Shown here piece after piece: positions 17,090 through 26,729 of a DNA stretch of 64,000 nt. The DNA is from CAVQMC01 sp963713505 (GTDB lineage: Bacteria > Bacteroidota > Ignavibacteria > Ignavibacteriales > Ignavibacteriaceae), in the NCBI GenBank assembly GCA_963713505.1, contig CAVQMC010000012.1, positions 1 through 64,000 of the forward strand, written 5' to 3'. The notes below the pieces were generated by a model. The model made no database searches. It was not told the DNA's origin and saw only the letters and a program-made list of their open reading frames with translations. Made by a program: the position numbers and the translations under genes. Positions within the stretch are counted from its first letter, which is position 1; each line of letters starts with the position of its first letter.

Positions 17090-17596
17090 TTACGAGCGGG
17101 AAATTAAACTATTTATCTGGTTTATAAATGTTGATTTTGGTGTTAATCCGATATACGAATTTACGATATTACCTTTTTGATCAATTATAAAAGTAGTCGG
17201 AATTGCATTAATATTACCGTACTTTTCAACTACATTTTGATCACCTAAAACAATAGGATAATTAATTTTAAAACTTTTAATAAAAGGTTTAAGATTATTT
17301 GAAGATTGATCAGAATCTAAAGATATTCCAATAATGGCAACTTTATCTTTAAATTCTTTTTGAATATCAACCAAATCCGGAACGCCTTTTCTACAAGGCG
17401 GACACCACGTTGCCCAAAAATCAACTATAACAACTTTTCCTTTAAAATCCGCTAAGCTTACAGTTTTACCATCTACACTTTTTAAAGTAAAATTATATGC
17501 TTTGTTTCCACTACCGGAATCGTCACCGCTCTTAGAACAACCCAATACAGTTACAGTTGAAAGTATTAGAAATATTGTCAATAATTTTTTATACAT
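17090..17596 (-). CDS. TlpA/ResA-like thioredoxin lipoprotein
   Basis: The product has 168 residues with a lipobox (STVTVLGCSKSG; lipidated Cys near 20). It has a thioredoxin-like domain of the AhpC/TSA-Redoxin type: VVIVDFWATWCPPCRKGVPD carries the redox CPPC pair, and NAIPTTFIIDQKGNIV contains the cis-Pro. It should reduce disulfides in periplasmic proteins, often apocytochromes. An octaheme cytochrome is encoded at 37 kb, but no maturation genes are adjacent. It lies 28 bases downstream of a small membrane protein gene and is probably cotranscribed with it. Confidence 0.88.
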   Translation of the reverse strand: MYKKLLTIFLILSTVTVLGCSKSGDDSGSGNKAYNFTLKSVDGKTVSLADFKGKVVIVDFWATWCPPCRKGVPDLVDIQKEFKDKVAIIGISLDSDQSSNNLKPFIKSFKINYPIVLGDQNVVEKYGNINAIPTTFIIDQKGNIVNSYIGLTPKSTFINQINSLISRS

Positions 17597-17624
17597 TTAC
17601 CAACCTGCTTAATATTAAAAAAAT

Positions 17625-17879
17625 TTATTTATGAATTAATTCCGGTACAGGATGAACAGAAGAATCCGGATGAGAATTTTCTGCATTCGGATTATAGTTT
17701 GGAGGATAAGGTCCATGTTCCGGTACTGATCTAGTATTATTTACTATAAAAAATATTATTAGAACAATAATTATTACAACAGTCCAAAAAGTATTTTTAT
17801 ATTTTGGATCGATTAAATGTTTCTTTTCAGGCTGCTGTTTTTTACCGATTTTTCTATCTTTATTTCGTTTTTGCGACAT
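17625..17879 (-). CDS. small single-span membrane protein, unknown
   Basis: The product has 84 residues. The N-terminus is very basic (MSQKRNKDRKIGKKQQPEKK). One membrane helix lies at about 31-46 (TVVIIIVLIIFFIVNN), and the tail is Pro/Asn/His-rich (GPYPPNYNPNAENSHPD). I do not recognise a family. Topology is probably N-in, C-periplasmic. It precedes the TlpA-like lipoprotein by 28 bases, so a shared envelope-redox role is possible but unsupported. Confidence 0.5.
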   Translation of the reverse strand: MSQKRNKDRKIGKKQQPEKKHLIDPKYKNTFWTVVIIIVLIIFFIVNNTRSVPEHGPYPPNYNPNAENSHPDSSVHPVPELIHK

Positions 17880-17951
17880 ATTATTTGATGTGTTTAATTT
17901 AAATTAGATTCGTAAGTTAAGAAAAAATATGATTTCAAATAAGTCTTAAAT

Positions 17952-19026
17952 TTAAAACATTTCCAATTGATCCGAACTATTTCTATCATATAAATCGGTT
18001 CTTAGAATTCCATAATCTCTTTTATTTAATCCAAGCTTTTTACAGTTAATTTTGAATAGATTTCTAATTGTTTCGGCAAATTCTCCTTCACCTGTAAACC
18101 TTTTATTAAATTCAGATTGATTTAATTTGCCGTTTCTAATTTCTTTTATTCTATTGATTATTTTTTGAGATCTGTCGGGAAATTCGCGGTTAACCCAATC
18201 GACGAATAAATCCTTAACTGCATAAGGAAGTCTCAGCATAATATAACTTGCATGTTCGGCACCTCTTGAAGCAGCTTCTTTTAAAATATTTGGTATTTCT
18301 TCGTCGGTTAAACCGGGGATTATCGGAGCAAGATTAACTCCAACAGGAATTCCATTTTTTGCAATTTTTTCAATAGTTTGTAATCTTTGTTCCGGAATTG
18401 AAGTTCTTGGTTCCATTTTTCTAGCCAATTCTTTGTTTAATGTAGTTACAGAAATAGTAACGGTAGTTATACCAAGCGAAGCTAATTCTATCAAAATATC
18501 AATGTCTCTTTGTATTAAAGAATTTTTTGTAATTATTGCAACAGGATTTTTATATTTTAAACAAACTTTAAGTGCCTTTCTGGTTAATTCAAGTTTCTTT
18601 TCAATCGGCTGATAACAATCGGTATTTCCAGAAAACATGATTACTTTAGGAACATAACTTTTCTTTTTAAAAGCTTTTTCCAATAATTTATCGGCTTCCG
18701 GTTTTACCATAATTTTAGTTTCAAAATCAGTTCCGGAAGAAAAACCTAAAAATTCGTGAGTTGGTCTTGCATAACAATAAATGCAGCCATGTTCGCATCC
18801 CCGGTAAGGATTAAATGAGTAATCAAATCCTAAATCATAACTGTCGTTTTCGCTAATAACAGATCGTGAATCATCTTTATAAAAATATGTTTGAAGCTTT
18901 AATTTCTTCAAGTTCTTTTAAAGAAATATCGGTAACATCATTTTCAAAATCTTCGATATGAAGTTTTTCGAATCTATTTTTAGGATTTATCTGAGCTCCC
19001 CGTCCTCTTAATATTTTTCCATTCAT
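17952..19026 (-). pseudogene. radical SAM protein, PA0069/SplB-like family, one frameshift
   Basis: Radical SAM proteins use a 4Fe-4S cluster and S-adenosylmethionine. The cluster motif is NPYRGCEHGCIYCYARPTHE (Cys-x3-Cys-x2-Cys). The preceding DDSRSVISENDSYDLGFDYS and the later SGNTDCYQPIEKK and NLAPIIPGLTDEE match the PA0069 family. The cluster-bearing frame alone lacks a good start. The frame before it, from the ATG at 19026, reads MNGKILRGRGAQINPKNRFE, exactly the family N-terminus, then shifts. A one-base indel near 18885-18905 explains this. Reconstructed length is about 357 residues. Function is uncharacterised. It follows DUF547 by 33 bases. Confidence 0.83.
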
Positions 19027-19059
19027 AACATTATTATCTTTTGCATAAAATTTCAAAAC

Positions 19060-19847
19060 TCATTTTGCTTTATTCAAATCCCAGTTGTAATTTTTATATT
19101 CAATTTGCCATTTTGTAATGTTGGCTTTAATATCGTTTGATAATTTTTCAGGAAGATATTGAGAAATATATTTTAATATTCTTTTATCATTATTACCAAA
19201 GTCATCGTTATACCAATCAAATATTTTTGAAATATGCGCAGTTTTATTTTCTTCATCAAAATAATTTTTGTATTTATCATTCAAAAAAGTTTTTGCCTGA
19301 TCATTAAGCTGTTCGTCTAATTTTTCTCCTGTATAAGCTTCATTTCTAAGCGGCGGACAGCTAATTGCCGCACAAACTAATACGAAATGAATTGTTGGTT
19401 CATTAAATTCTTTTCTTATTATATCATGTTCAATATTATTTAATGTCATTTTTTTACCATTTAATTTCTACAAAATCTTTATCCCAAACAGTAGCTCCGA
19501 GAAGATAACCGATAATTTTTCCGCCGGTACTTAAATCATTTATACTTTCAACAGGATAATTTTTGCAGATAATATAAAGTGTATAGGCATTATATGCATT
19601 TATCCAGAAAGCTAATTTTTCTTCTTTAGTTTTGAAATCAGAAGGGTTTGTAATTTTTAGAGAATTGATAAATTCGTATAACCTATTATCGTATCTTAAA
19701 TTTTTATAATCCACTAGACCATTTTTTACATATTTTTGCAATATCTGATTATATAAATCTATTTTATATTCTTTATCAGATGGATATAAATTCATGAACA
19801 AAAGAAATTAAAATAATGAATAAAAATATTATTACTGTTTTTTTCAT
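19060..19847 (-). pseudogene. DUF547 secreted protein, two frameshifts
   Basis: The reconstructed protein has a signal peptide from the ATG at 19847 (MKKTVIIFLFIILISFV). It then has the DUF547 domain: LAFWINAYNAYTLYIICKNY in the first half and FVLVCAAISCPPLRNEAYTG in the second, both hallmarks. The frame breaks near 19800 and again at about 19455; there, one A fewer in 'attaaatgg' joins VEIN-GKK to MTLNNIEHDI. Function of DUF547 is unknown. Its start overlaps the stop of the glycosyltransferase upstream by four bases (ATGA). That shows an operon and supports the start. Confidence 0.8.
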
Positions 19848-20519
19848 TTTATTCTGATAAGATTTGATCGGCGTTTTTTAAGATAACTTATAAACTGATG
19901 ATTTTTCTCTTTATTAATTTCAATCCAATTTTTTAATTCATCTTCAGTATCAATATCATTTAATTTATCAAGGATTTTTACTTTACCGTGTTAATCGCAT
20001 ATATAATTTATTTAAAGTTTCTTCAAAACAGTTTTGGTGCTCCAATTGATATTTTCAAACAAAGACTTTTGCAGTGAATTCATTCCCAGCAAATAATATC
20101 CTCCGTCTTCAGCAGGTCCAATTACATAGTCATTATCTTCTAGTTCATAAATTGTTTTTTTATAAGTTGATTACTAATATCGGGAAGATCTGTTCCGACA
20201 ATAATTGCTTTTTTATAATTTAAATTAAAACCTTTGAAATGCATTGTACATTTTTTCACCAAGATCGTTTCCATGCTGTTCAAATGTTTTGAGTTCATTT
20301 CCCAGCCAATTATTGATTTTAGCTTTTGGGGAATCACTTAGAATAAAATATTAAAATTTCGCTTTTGGAATTATGAATATTTTTCAATTGCATTAATGTA
20401 TATTCTGTACAGCATTTATAAAACTCAGCAGCAGGTTTGTCTCCGAGAGTTTTTGCTAATCTGGTTTTGACTTTCCCGGGTTCCGGATATTTCAAAAAGA
20501 CAATTATACAGTTATTCAT
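19844..20519 (-). pseudogene. TIGR04282-family glycosyltransferase, several frameshifts
   Basis: The N-terminus MNNCIIVFLKYPEPGKVKTR followed by LAKTLGDKPAAEFYK is diagnostic of the TIGR04282 family (DUF2064), nucleotide-sugar transferases with a GT-A fold. Further pieces in other frames are KKAIIVGTDLPDISNQLI, then VIGPAEDGGYYLLGMNSL, then KILDKLNDIDTEDELKNWIE. At least three or four frame changes occur over 676 bases. Reconstructed length is about 225 residues, normal for the family. Some members sit in arsenosugar clusters, but no ArsM or ArsS is present here, so that role is not claimed. Confidence 0.78.
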
Positions 20520-20614
20520 ATTCTTGCATATAAATTAATATGAAATATTAACAGAATAGTAACGAAATCTATTGAATTATAATAAAGTGTGAGAAATTCA
20601 GACTGTAAATAAAT

Positions 20615-21321
20615 TCATGTATGTGAATTATAATTAAAAAGCTCTTTAAAAATAACCGAGAGAATCACAACCCTGCCAATATGGAGCCTTTTAGAGTTCC
20701 GGTCACTTTTGATTTTCCGATTCGTTTTCTGTAGCTTACAGGAACTTCTAGAATTTTTAATTTCTTTTTAGCAGCTCTTATCTGCATTTCTACTGTCCAG
20801 CCGATACCATGGATCTGAAAGTTTAAGTTCTAATAATTTATTAAATTTTATTGCTCTGAAAGGACCTAAATCTGTGTACTTTGTTTTCCAGAATAATTGT
20901 ATTAAAAATCCGGATAAAATACTTCCTATTCTGGATTGAACCGGAAGTGCGCCTTTTTCTCTTACTCCTAAAACTCTACTTCCTAATACAAAGTCGAAAT
21001 CTGCATTTTTAATTGGTTCAAGCAATAACTTTAATTCTCCGGGAAAATCGCTGTAATCTCCATCTAAAAAAACAACAATGTCCGGTTTTGTCATTATTGA
21101 TTTTAATGTAATCGATTCCCTTTAAACAAGAAGCACCGTATCCTTTAAATCTCTTCATTTAAAACTGTTGCTCCGGCTTTGAAAGCTTCGGTTTGAGTAT
21201 TATCTATAGAATTATTATCAACTACAATAATTTCATTGATTAAATTTTTAGGAATTTCTTTAATTACTTTTGCAATTGATTCTTCTTCATTCAATGCCGG
21301 GATAATAACAACACTTTTCAT
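20615..21321 (-). pseudogene. family 2 glycosyltransferase (polyprenol-phosphate type), several frameshifts
   Basis: The reconstructed product has about 235 residues. MKSVVIIPALNEEESIAKVI and NEIIVVDNNSIDNTQTEA form the GT-A N-terminus. PDIVVFLDGDYSDFPGEL carries the DxD metal motif. Later VLGSRVLGVREKGALP and FRAIKFNKLLEL, then VPVSYRKRIGKSKVTGTLKG, resemble dolichyl-phosphate hexose synthases. Pieces lie in different frames, with breaks near 21160-21090, 20810 and 20670. It would transfer a sugar to a lipid carrier or glycan in the cytoplasm; substrate is unknown. It is 22 bases downstream of the reconstructed GH13 gene, consistent with one transcript. Confidence 0.78.
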
Positions 21322-21342
21322 TAATAATTAATTAAATTTTGA

Positions 21343-22822
21343 TTAGTTCTTTAATGAGACGCTAAAAATATGACTAGCATAAGCTTTTAATTCAACAAAT
21401 AGACCTTCTGCTTTTATATCATTCATTTTTCTGGTATATGTTTCATTTAGAAAGAAGATCAATTAATATAACTTCAGAATTGTCCGTATTAATATGAATT
21501 TTAACTCTGCATTGCGATGTTTCATTTGAATAATTTATTAAAATAATTCTATATTCCGATTCATTATTCCAGATCCATGCAAAAAAATTATTGTAAGATT
21601 GATTATTCCCCCCGGCAGAAAACGGATACAGCTGTGCCCATTTTCCATACTTGAATATTTTATCTTTTGTAATTTCTAGCAAATCATCATAAAAATTTTT
21701 TATTTCTTTGGCTATTTTTTCTTTCGGTTCTTTGCCTAATTGAACAGGCAGTTTAATTTTTTTCCCATCAAATTGACCATCGTAGAACAATTTTGCACCT
21801 TGGATTGTATTCATTAAAACTGCAGCAGGAAATGATTTTTGTTCTCCGAATTTCTGCAAGGCGCGAGTTTCATCATGATTTTCGAGAAACCTAACCGACT
21901 TAAGCTGATAATCTTCATCCGCAGTTAAATGTGCCTTTACTCCTGCAACATCATCTGAAGCGAGCCTATCCAATAATTTTTTATCATAAGTAAAATCAAA
22001 ACCAAGCTGCTGCAAATCCCATTCGAGATCCCAATAAGCCTCTCCTATAAAAATAAAATCAGGATTCTTTGCTTTAACTTTTTCTATTGCAGTTTTCCAA
22101 AATTCTTCTTTTGGTTTTTTAAATTTTGTTTTGTTTAAAATTCCAATCCATGTATTATAAAAAATATTATTAAGCGGAAGCATAGCCATATCGCATCGAA
22201 CACCGTCGCATAATTCAGAAATAGTTAACAATTTTTTAGTCATAAATTCTCTGGCAGCCGGATTAAAATAATTTATTTGTATTGTATCTGTCCAGGCAGG
22301 AAACAAAGGATCTCTACCATGTACAAAAATTCTTCCGTCATTTCTTTTAAAACATGTGAATGAATCTCTATTCAGACACTCTTCATCTGTTTCTAAAAAT
22401 ATTTCCGGATTTGATTTAAGCAAAGAAGTATTTGCACAAAAATGATTTGGAATAAAATCCAAAATCAGTTTTAATCCGATTTTATTGAGACTTCCTTTTA
22501 ATTTTTTAAGGTCTTCTATAGAACCGAATAATTTATTTATTTTATAATCATCAATTGCAAAAGGAGAGCCGATAACATCTTCATTTTTCCAATCTTTTAA
22601 ACTGCGATTATATGATGAAATCAAATCAATACTAAAGCAACAATCTTCTACTAAAGATGGACATGTTTTCCAAATTCCCATAAGCCATACACAATCAATT
22701 CCTTTATCAACCAACTTTTCAAAGTAGTTCATCGGTAATTGACTTAAGGTTATATCTTTTTCAAAGTTTTTAATCCAAACCCTAGTATTTAATTCAAATA
22801 TTTTAGGATTTTTTATCATCAT
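21343..22822 (-). pseudogene. GH13 alpha-amylase-family protein, frameshift near the C-terminus
   Basis: This is a glycoside hydrolase family 13 protein without signal peptide, so probably cytoplasmic and acting on alpha-glucans. The catalytic residues sit in the usual strands: nucleophile Asp in CDGVRCDMAM, acid/base Glu in FIFIGEAYWDLEW, third Asp in VRFLENHDETRALQ. LILDFIPNHF is the conserved strand-3 motif. The frame stops at 21443; one base shifted it continues as YTRKMNDIKAEGLFVELKAY to a stop at 21343, a normal amylase ending. I chose the ATG at 22822 (MMIKNPKIFELNTRVW). It leads a minus-strand block with two glycosyltransferases. Confidence 0.84.
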
Positions 22823-23431
22823 AGTTATTGCTGAATTTAAACACAAAGATAAATAATTTTACTTAATTGATTATATACTTTGAGAAAATGTTTTAACAGA
22901 ACTTTTTTTTCACTGGAAAAAAAATAATTTATTAATACTTTTGTAATAGTAATTAAGAATTTATTTAGATAATTTAATGTGTAAATGCTGAAAAATATTA
23001 CATGTAATTATTACCATGAAATATCAACTTTTTCATAAATGGAATATTCATGTAGTGTTTTTTCATAAAAAAAGTATTGGATTTTAAAACACCAAAATTT
23101 AAAATTATATCTTTTTTGTAATAAAAAAAGATATTTTATTATATTGATCATGCTGCAATAAGCGTAATATTTTCCGAGTTAATTTTACGTTTTCTTATCA
23201 TTATTATTACCCGCTTATTGTATTGGAGTCACTAATAAGATTATTTAAGAACTAGAATTAGAATATACTAAATTTTACAGATTTGGCGTTACTTTCTAAT
23301 TTTGGTACAATAATTGTCATAACAATGCATTATTATGATCTTTAACCTTTTAACTCAGTAATTTTTAATTCGTTTAATTTATCAAATTTAGAAATAATAA
23401 TTATGATTAAGAATATACATAGAGGATGCTA
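22823..23431. other. AT-rich intergenic region between divergent operons
   Basis: About 600 bases without a gene. It must hold the promoters of the minus-strand GH13 operon and the plus-strand operon at 23432. The only structure I see is a strong hairpin at 23107-23134: 11-base stem atatctttttt / aaaaaagatat with a five-base loop. It looks like a terminator in either orientation, although no gene ends nearby. No open frame with a domain is visible on either strand. Confidence 0.6.
23107..23134. terminator. orphan hairpin with U/A-rich stem
   Basis: A perfect 11-base inverted repeat within the intergenic region. Stability is low because the stem is A/T-rich. It could end a leader or a small RNA, but no partner transcript is evident. 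Confidence 0.35.
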
Positions 23432-24412
23432 ATGCAAAATACAACCACTGTGCAAGAAAAGAAATCGGTAAAGTCAAATGGTTATCCGGATTTATATACA
23501 AAAGACAGTTTGGAAGAAGAACTCGAGCGATATTCTCGGACAGCAGTAAACGACATAAAGTTTACAATAATAATAAAACCGGCTATAATTTCTTTTATAG
23601 CATTAATATTTTCCTTTTTTCTGGATTTATCCAGTGTTCCAATTCTGGGAAATATTACAGTAGAAATTGCAAAATCATTATTCCCTGCATGGCAGCCGAC
23701 AGGAGAAATTTCTCCTTATAGCTTCTGGTGGCTTCCGGTTGCAATTTATGCACTTTTTGTATTCTTATCATTTTTAGCCTACAACAATTTAAAACTTCAA
23801 ATTGTAAGAACTCCTGCATCTGAAACTATAGACAGAATAATGACTAGTGCCAACAGTATTATTGATGGTATTGCAACAGCACTTCCTTTAATTGGTGCAG
23901 CAATCCTCTTGATAAGTATTAAACTTGGCGAAGAAGTATTCTTGGGATTATCGGTTCCATTTGAAGTTAAATCTTTGATAATATTAGCACTCGGTAAATT
24001 ATTTGAGCCTGTTCTTGATCAATTAGGTGTAGAATTTCAAAATATCGTAAACCATGTTAGGGATATAAGAGAAAGGTACTTCAGCAGAATACAAATAGAA
24101 AATTCAAAAAATCTTTTGAAACAAACATCAGGTGCTGGTGTTACTAATGTACCTGAGATCAGCGAAAAAGACCTTGAAAATTATAGAATAGTATTGGAAA
24201 GAACTAAAACTTTAAGCGAAGAAATTCATAAAAATTTCAGTTCAGTAAATTACTTACTTGAAAAACTAAACCACTCACAAAATATCAGTACAGAAAAAAT
24301 TGAACAGCTTCAAAACCTTGCAAATTCAATTACTCAAGCTTCAAATTCATTAGGTAACGAAAACACAGTAAGCGCATTAAAATCATTAGAAACAATAGTT
24401 GTTAAAAAGTAA
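23432..24412 (+). CDS. four-helix inner-membrane protein with cytoplasmic coiled-coil tail, unknown
   Basis: The product has about 326 residues. After a charged N-terminus there are probable membrane helices near 45-66 (IIKPAIISFIALIFSFFL), 98-118 (WLPVAIYALFVFLSFLAYN), 145-168 (IATALPLIGAAILLISI) and 180-198 (SLIILALGKLFEPVL). The last 120 residues are helical, with coiled-coil-like heptads (KTLSEEIHKNFSSVNYLLEK). I recognise no family. Start: the ATG at 23432 is preferred, with agagg seven bases upstream, over the in-frame ATG at 23426. It opens a three-gene operon; the next gene begins nine bases after its stop. Topology is like stator or energiser subunits, without their motifs. Confidence 0.7.
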   Translation: MQNTTTVQEKKSVKSNGYPDLYTKDSLEEELERYSRTAVNDIKFTIIIKPAIISFIALIFSFFLDLSSVPILGNITVEIAKSLFPAWQPTGEISPYSFWWLPVAIYALFVFLSFLAYNNLKLQIVRTPASETIDRIMTSANSIIDGIATALPLIGAAILLISIKLGEEVFLGLSVPFEVKSLIILALGKLFEPVLDQLGVEFQNIVNHVRDIRERYFSRIQIENSKNLLKQTSGAGVTNVPEISEKDLENYRIVLERTKTLSEEIHKNFSSVNYLLEKLNHSQNISTEKIEQLQNLANSITQASNSLGNENTVSALKSLETIVVKK

Positions 24413-24420
24413 GATAAATT

Positions 24421-25374
24421 ATGGTACATAAAAATAGAGATAGTAAATTCGTCATTTATCAAGTTTTGTACATATTTGTAATTACTGTACTTGCTTTAAA
24501 AGGAGCTGATTTGGATTTAAATAGAGTTGTGTCTGAAGATAAAGCAGTCAGTATGAGCGTAAGAGATTCATTGGTTGCAATGATAGATTCTCTTACAGCA
24601 AAAGGATTAAACTTTAATATTCAAATTGATCCTAACGTTGAAGTGGAAAATAAAGAATTGAAAGAAAAGCTAGCTTCGCTTAATAAAAAAGTAAAAGATT
24701 TAAATACAAAAGTTAAAGAAGATAAAAAAGAAGAAAAGAAACCGGAAACAAAAGAAGTAAAAGAACAGACAGTTTTGCAGTCACCAATTTCGGTTACTCA
24801 AACCTTTATTCAATATACATGGAACAAAGCTACAAACACAGGCAATGTTCCTACAGAAATATTTGATCCTAAAGATATGAGTAAACCAATAGTTACAATA
24901 CCTCCAGGCCAAGAAAAAACATTTGATCTTACAAATCAAAAAGAAGTTATTGCCAAGTTTGGCAGCCAGGAACAAAAAATTACGGTTGTTCCAAATAAAC
25001 CACCTGAAATTAAAATCGAAAAAGTTACAACTAAGATGAACAATTCGGATATTTATGTCCAAGACTTGCAGAGAACTACAGCGTTCACTGTAACGATTGT
25101 AGATGAAAGACCGAAACAGCTTAAGATAACACATTCAGGTCCGATTTCAGTTTCTGGTCCAACTACGGATAGCAAAGGAAATCTGGTATATAATGTTTCC
25201 TTGAAACTTGCCTCAACCCAAGCGAAATTTGACGATTGGATAGATCGCTTCGGAAACTTGAGAGAGCCTGACGGTCGCTATAAAGTAAATTTCTTCTTTA
25301 TAGCTGTTGATGAAAGAACTAAAGACCGCGTACAGGTCGGGGATTCTTTCTACTTCACGGATTTTTCTAGATAA
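24421..25374 (+). CDS. single-span periplasmic protein with coiled coil and beta domains, unknown
   Basis: The product has 317 residues. One N-terminal membrane helix (about 10-28, FVIYQVLYIFVITVLAL) anchors it. A highly charged coiled coil follows at about 75-120 (NKELKEKLASLNKKVKDLN, then an EKKPE-rich linker). About 190 residues of beta-rich sequence come next, with two probable Ig-like modules (PPGQEKTFDLTNQKEVIAKF and ITHSGPISVSGPTTDSKGN). It resembles the layout of GldM or MotB/ExbD-type periplasmic arms, but I see no conserved membrane Asp. It lies between a polytopic membrane protein and an outer-membrane-like protein in one operon. No family recognised. Confidence 0.68.
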   Translation: MVHKNRDSKFVIYQVLYIFVITVLALKGADLDLNRVVSEDKAVSMSVRDSLVAMIDSLTAKGLNFNIQIDPNVEVENKELKEKLASLNKKVKDLNTKVKEDKKEEKKPETKEVKEQTVLQSPISVTQTFIQYTWNKATNTGNVPTEIFDPKDMSKPIVTIPPGQEKTFDLTNQKEVIAKFGSQEQKITVVPNKPPEIKIEKVTTKMNNSDIYVQDLQRTTAFTVTIVDERPKQLKITHSGPISVSGPTTDSKGNLVYNVSLKLASTQAKFDDWIDRFGNLREPDGRYKVNFFFIAVDERTKDRVQVGDSFYFTDFSR

Positions 25375-25414
25375 AAGTTCTCTTAAATAAGTTCATCATT
25401 TTACGGAATTAATT

Positions 25415-26575
25415 ATGAATAGATATAAAATACTATTTATTCTGATAGGTATATTGTTTCTCCCTTTTCTAAAAACTGTTTACGCACAACAGAATGAAGG
25501 AGAGGAAAAGATTTTATATTTTCAAATGGAACCGCTTGATGATAGTTTATTCATTCATATTCAGCAAGAGGTATTTATTGATCCTCCAGATCCTAAAGCT
25601 GAAATTATTGTGGATTTACGAGATCCTAATAATGAAACTGTATCAATCAAAGGCGCACTTTATCCATTTCTTGCTTTTAAACCTGAAACAAGAGCAAGAA
25701 TTCAAACATATCCATTTAAAATAAATCTCGGTGAAACAATAAACTTCGGAAGCGTATTTACAAAAGTAATAAGCAAAATAAAATTAAATAAAATAGTATC
25801 ACCTCCTACAGCAGCTCAAATTTCACCTGCCCTTTCCTATATAAATCCATTCCTTCAGCTTTGGGGCGGAGAAAGGTTTGGTATTCCAATCAAAGGTGAT
25901 ATAGGATTGTCATTTGGAATTGGAACGCCTTATTCCGGTGTTTTGGAAACCAATGCTGTCGAAGGTGATTTTCATTTATTGGGATTTTTCGGCGGAGTTA
26001 TCGGTCCGGTTGACGCTTTAACTGAAATAAAACACAGCGGTAATTATAATAATATATATTTTAATTATGCTTATCAAATTGGCTACAATGTTCCTTTAGG
26101 AAACTTTTTCCAATTCAGTTATACTGATGTTATTTCAAAACCATCTAAAGGACAACTTCAAAAGTATTTACAAAATAGTCTTTTAAATCCTGATTCTTCG
26201 GTTAAATATCAAGTAAAGATTATTGATAATTCATATTTAAACTGGGAATTCCGTTACCCATTTAGTCTCTTAGGTTCTACAAGAGCAAAATTTTATGTTG
26301 CTCAATATTTGGATGAATGGCATGTAGGATTTACCGGCAGAGAACTTTCATTAGCCGGCAGTACTTTCGATTTCAGATTTGATATTATGCCTCATAGCGA
26401 TGTAAGACGTCCGCAATATGTTTTGGATATTATGGTTCAAAAAATATTTGAAAACTGGGCATTTAGTGCTTTGGCAATAGGTCCTTCCGCAGTTCTTTCT
26501 ACATTGAAAGACGGTTCATTCGGATTCTTATCTATATTTTTTAATATGAGATTAAAAGTCGGTACCTCATTTTAA
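25415..26575 (+). CDS. predicted outer-membrane beta-barrel protein, unknown
   Basis: The product has 386 residues with a signal peptide (1-24, ending VYAQ). A first domain (about 30-140) has FIDPPDPKAEIIVDLRD. The rest is a run of amphipathic strands with aromatic girdles (GDFHLLGFFGGVIGPVD, NIYFNYAYQIGYNVPLG, FGFLSIFFNMRLKVGTSF) ending in Phe, the classic C-terminus for outer-membrane insertion. It is third in an operon with an inner-membrane and a periplasm-spanning protein, suggesting a complex across the envelope. A strong terminator follows eight bases after the stop. No family recognised. Confidence 0.7.
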   Translation: MNRYKILFILIGILFLPFLKTVYAQQNEGEEKILYFQMEPLDDSLFIHIQQEVFIDPPDPKAEIIVDLRDPNNETVSIKGALYPFLAFKPETRARIQTYPFKINLGETINFGSVFTKVISKIKLNKIVSPPTAAQISPALSYINPFLQLWGGERFGIPIKGDIGLSFGIGTPYSGVLETNAVEGDFHLLGFFGGVIGPVDALTEIKHSGNYNNIYFNYAYQIGYNVPLGNFFQFSYTDVISKPSKGQLQKYLQNSLLNPDSSVKYQVKIIDNSYLNWEFRYPFSLLGSTRAKFYVAQYLDEWHVGFTGRELSLAGSTFDFRFDIMPHSDVRRPQYVLDIMVQKIFENWAFSALAIGPSAVLSTLKDGSFGFLSIFFNMRLKVGTSF

Positions 26576-26582
26576 TTTTTTA

Positions 26583-26625
26583 GCTTTGCACTATTTTTAT
26601 AATTTTAGTGCAAAGCAATTTTTAA
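26583..26625 (+). terminator. Rho-independent terminator of the trans-envelope operon
   Basis: A perfect 11-base stem (gctttgcacta / tagtgcaaagc) encloses a 12-base A/T loop and is followed by a T-rich tract. It closes the 23432-26575 operon and separates it from the next gene. Confidence 0.85.
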
Positions 26626-26729
26626 CTTTTTCAATAATCCAATACAAATCACTTCCTTTTCCTATTTATAAAATCTGATTAAATTATTATTTAATTTAGT
26701 ATCTAAAATACTACATCATTTTTTTATTT

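Noticed and set aside
19844..21321. Arsenosugar biosynthesis cluster
   Set aside because: TIGR04282 is named for that context, but no ArsM methyltransferase or ArsS-type radical SAM protein is present, and the other glycosyltransferase looks like a polyprenol-phosphate type.
23432..25374. Direct assignment of the two genes as ExbB/ExbD, MotA/MotB or GldL/GldM
   Set aside because: Topology is similar, but I cannot see the conserved Gly-rich helices or the membrane Asp of those families.
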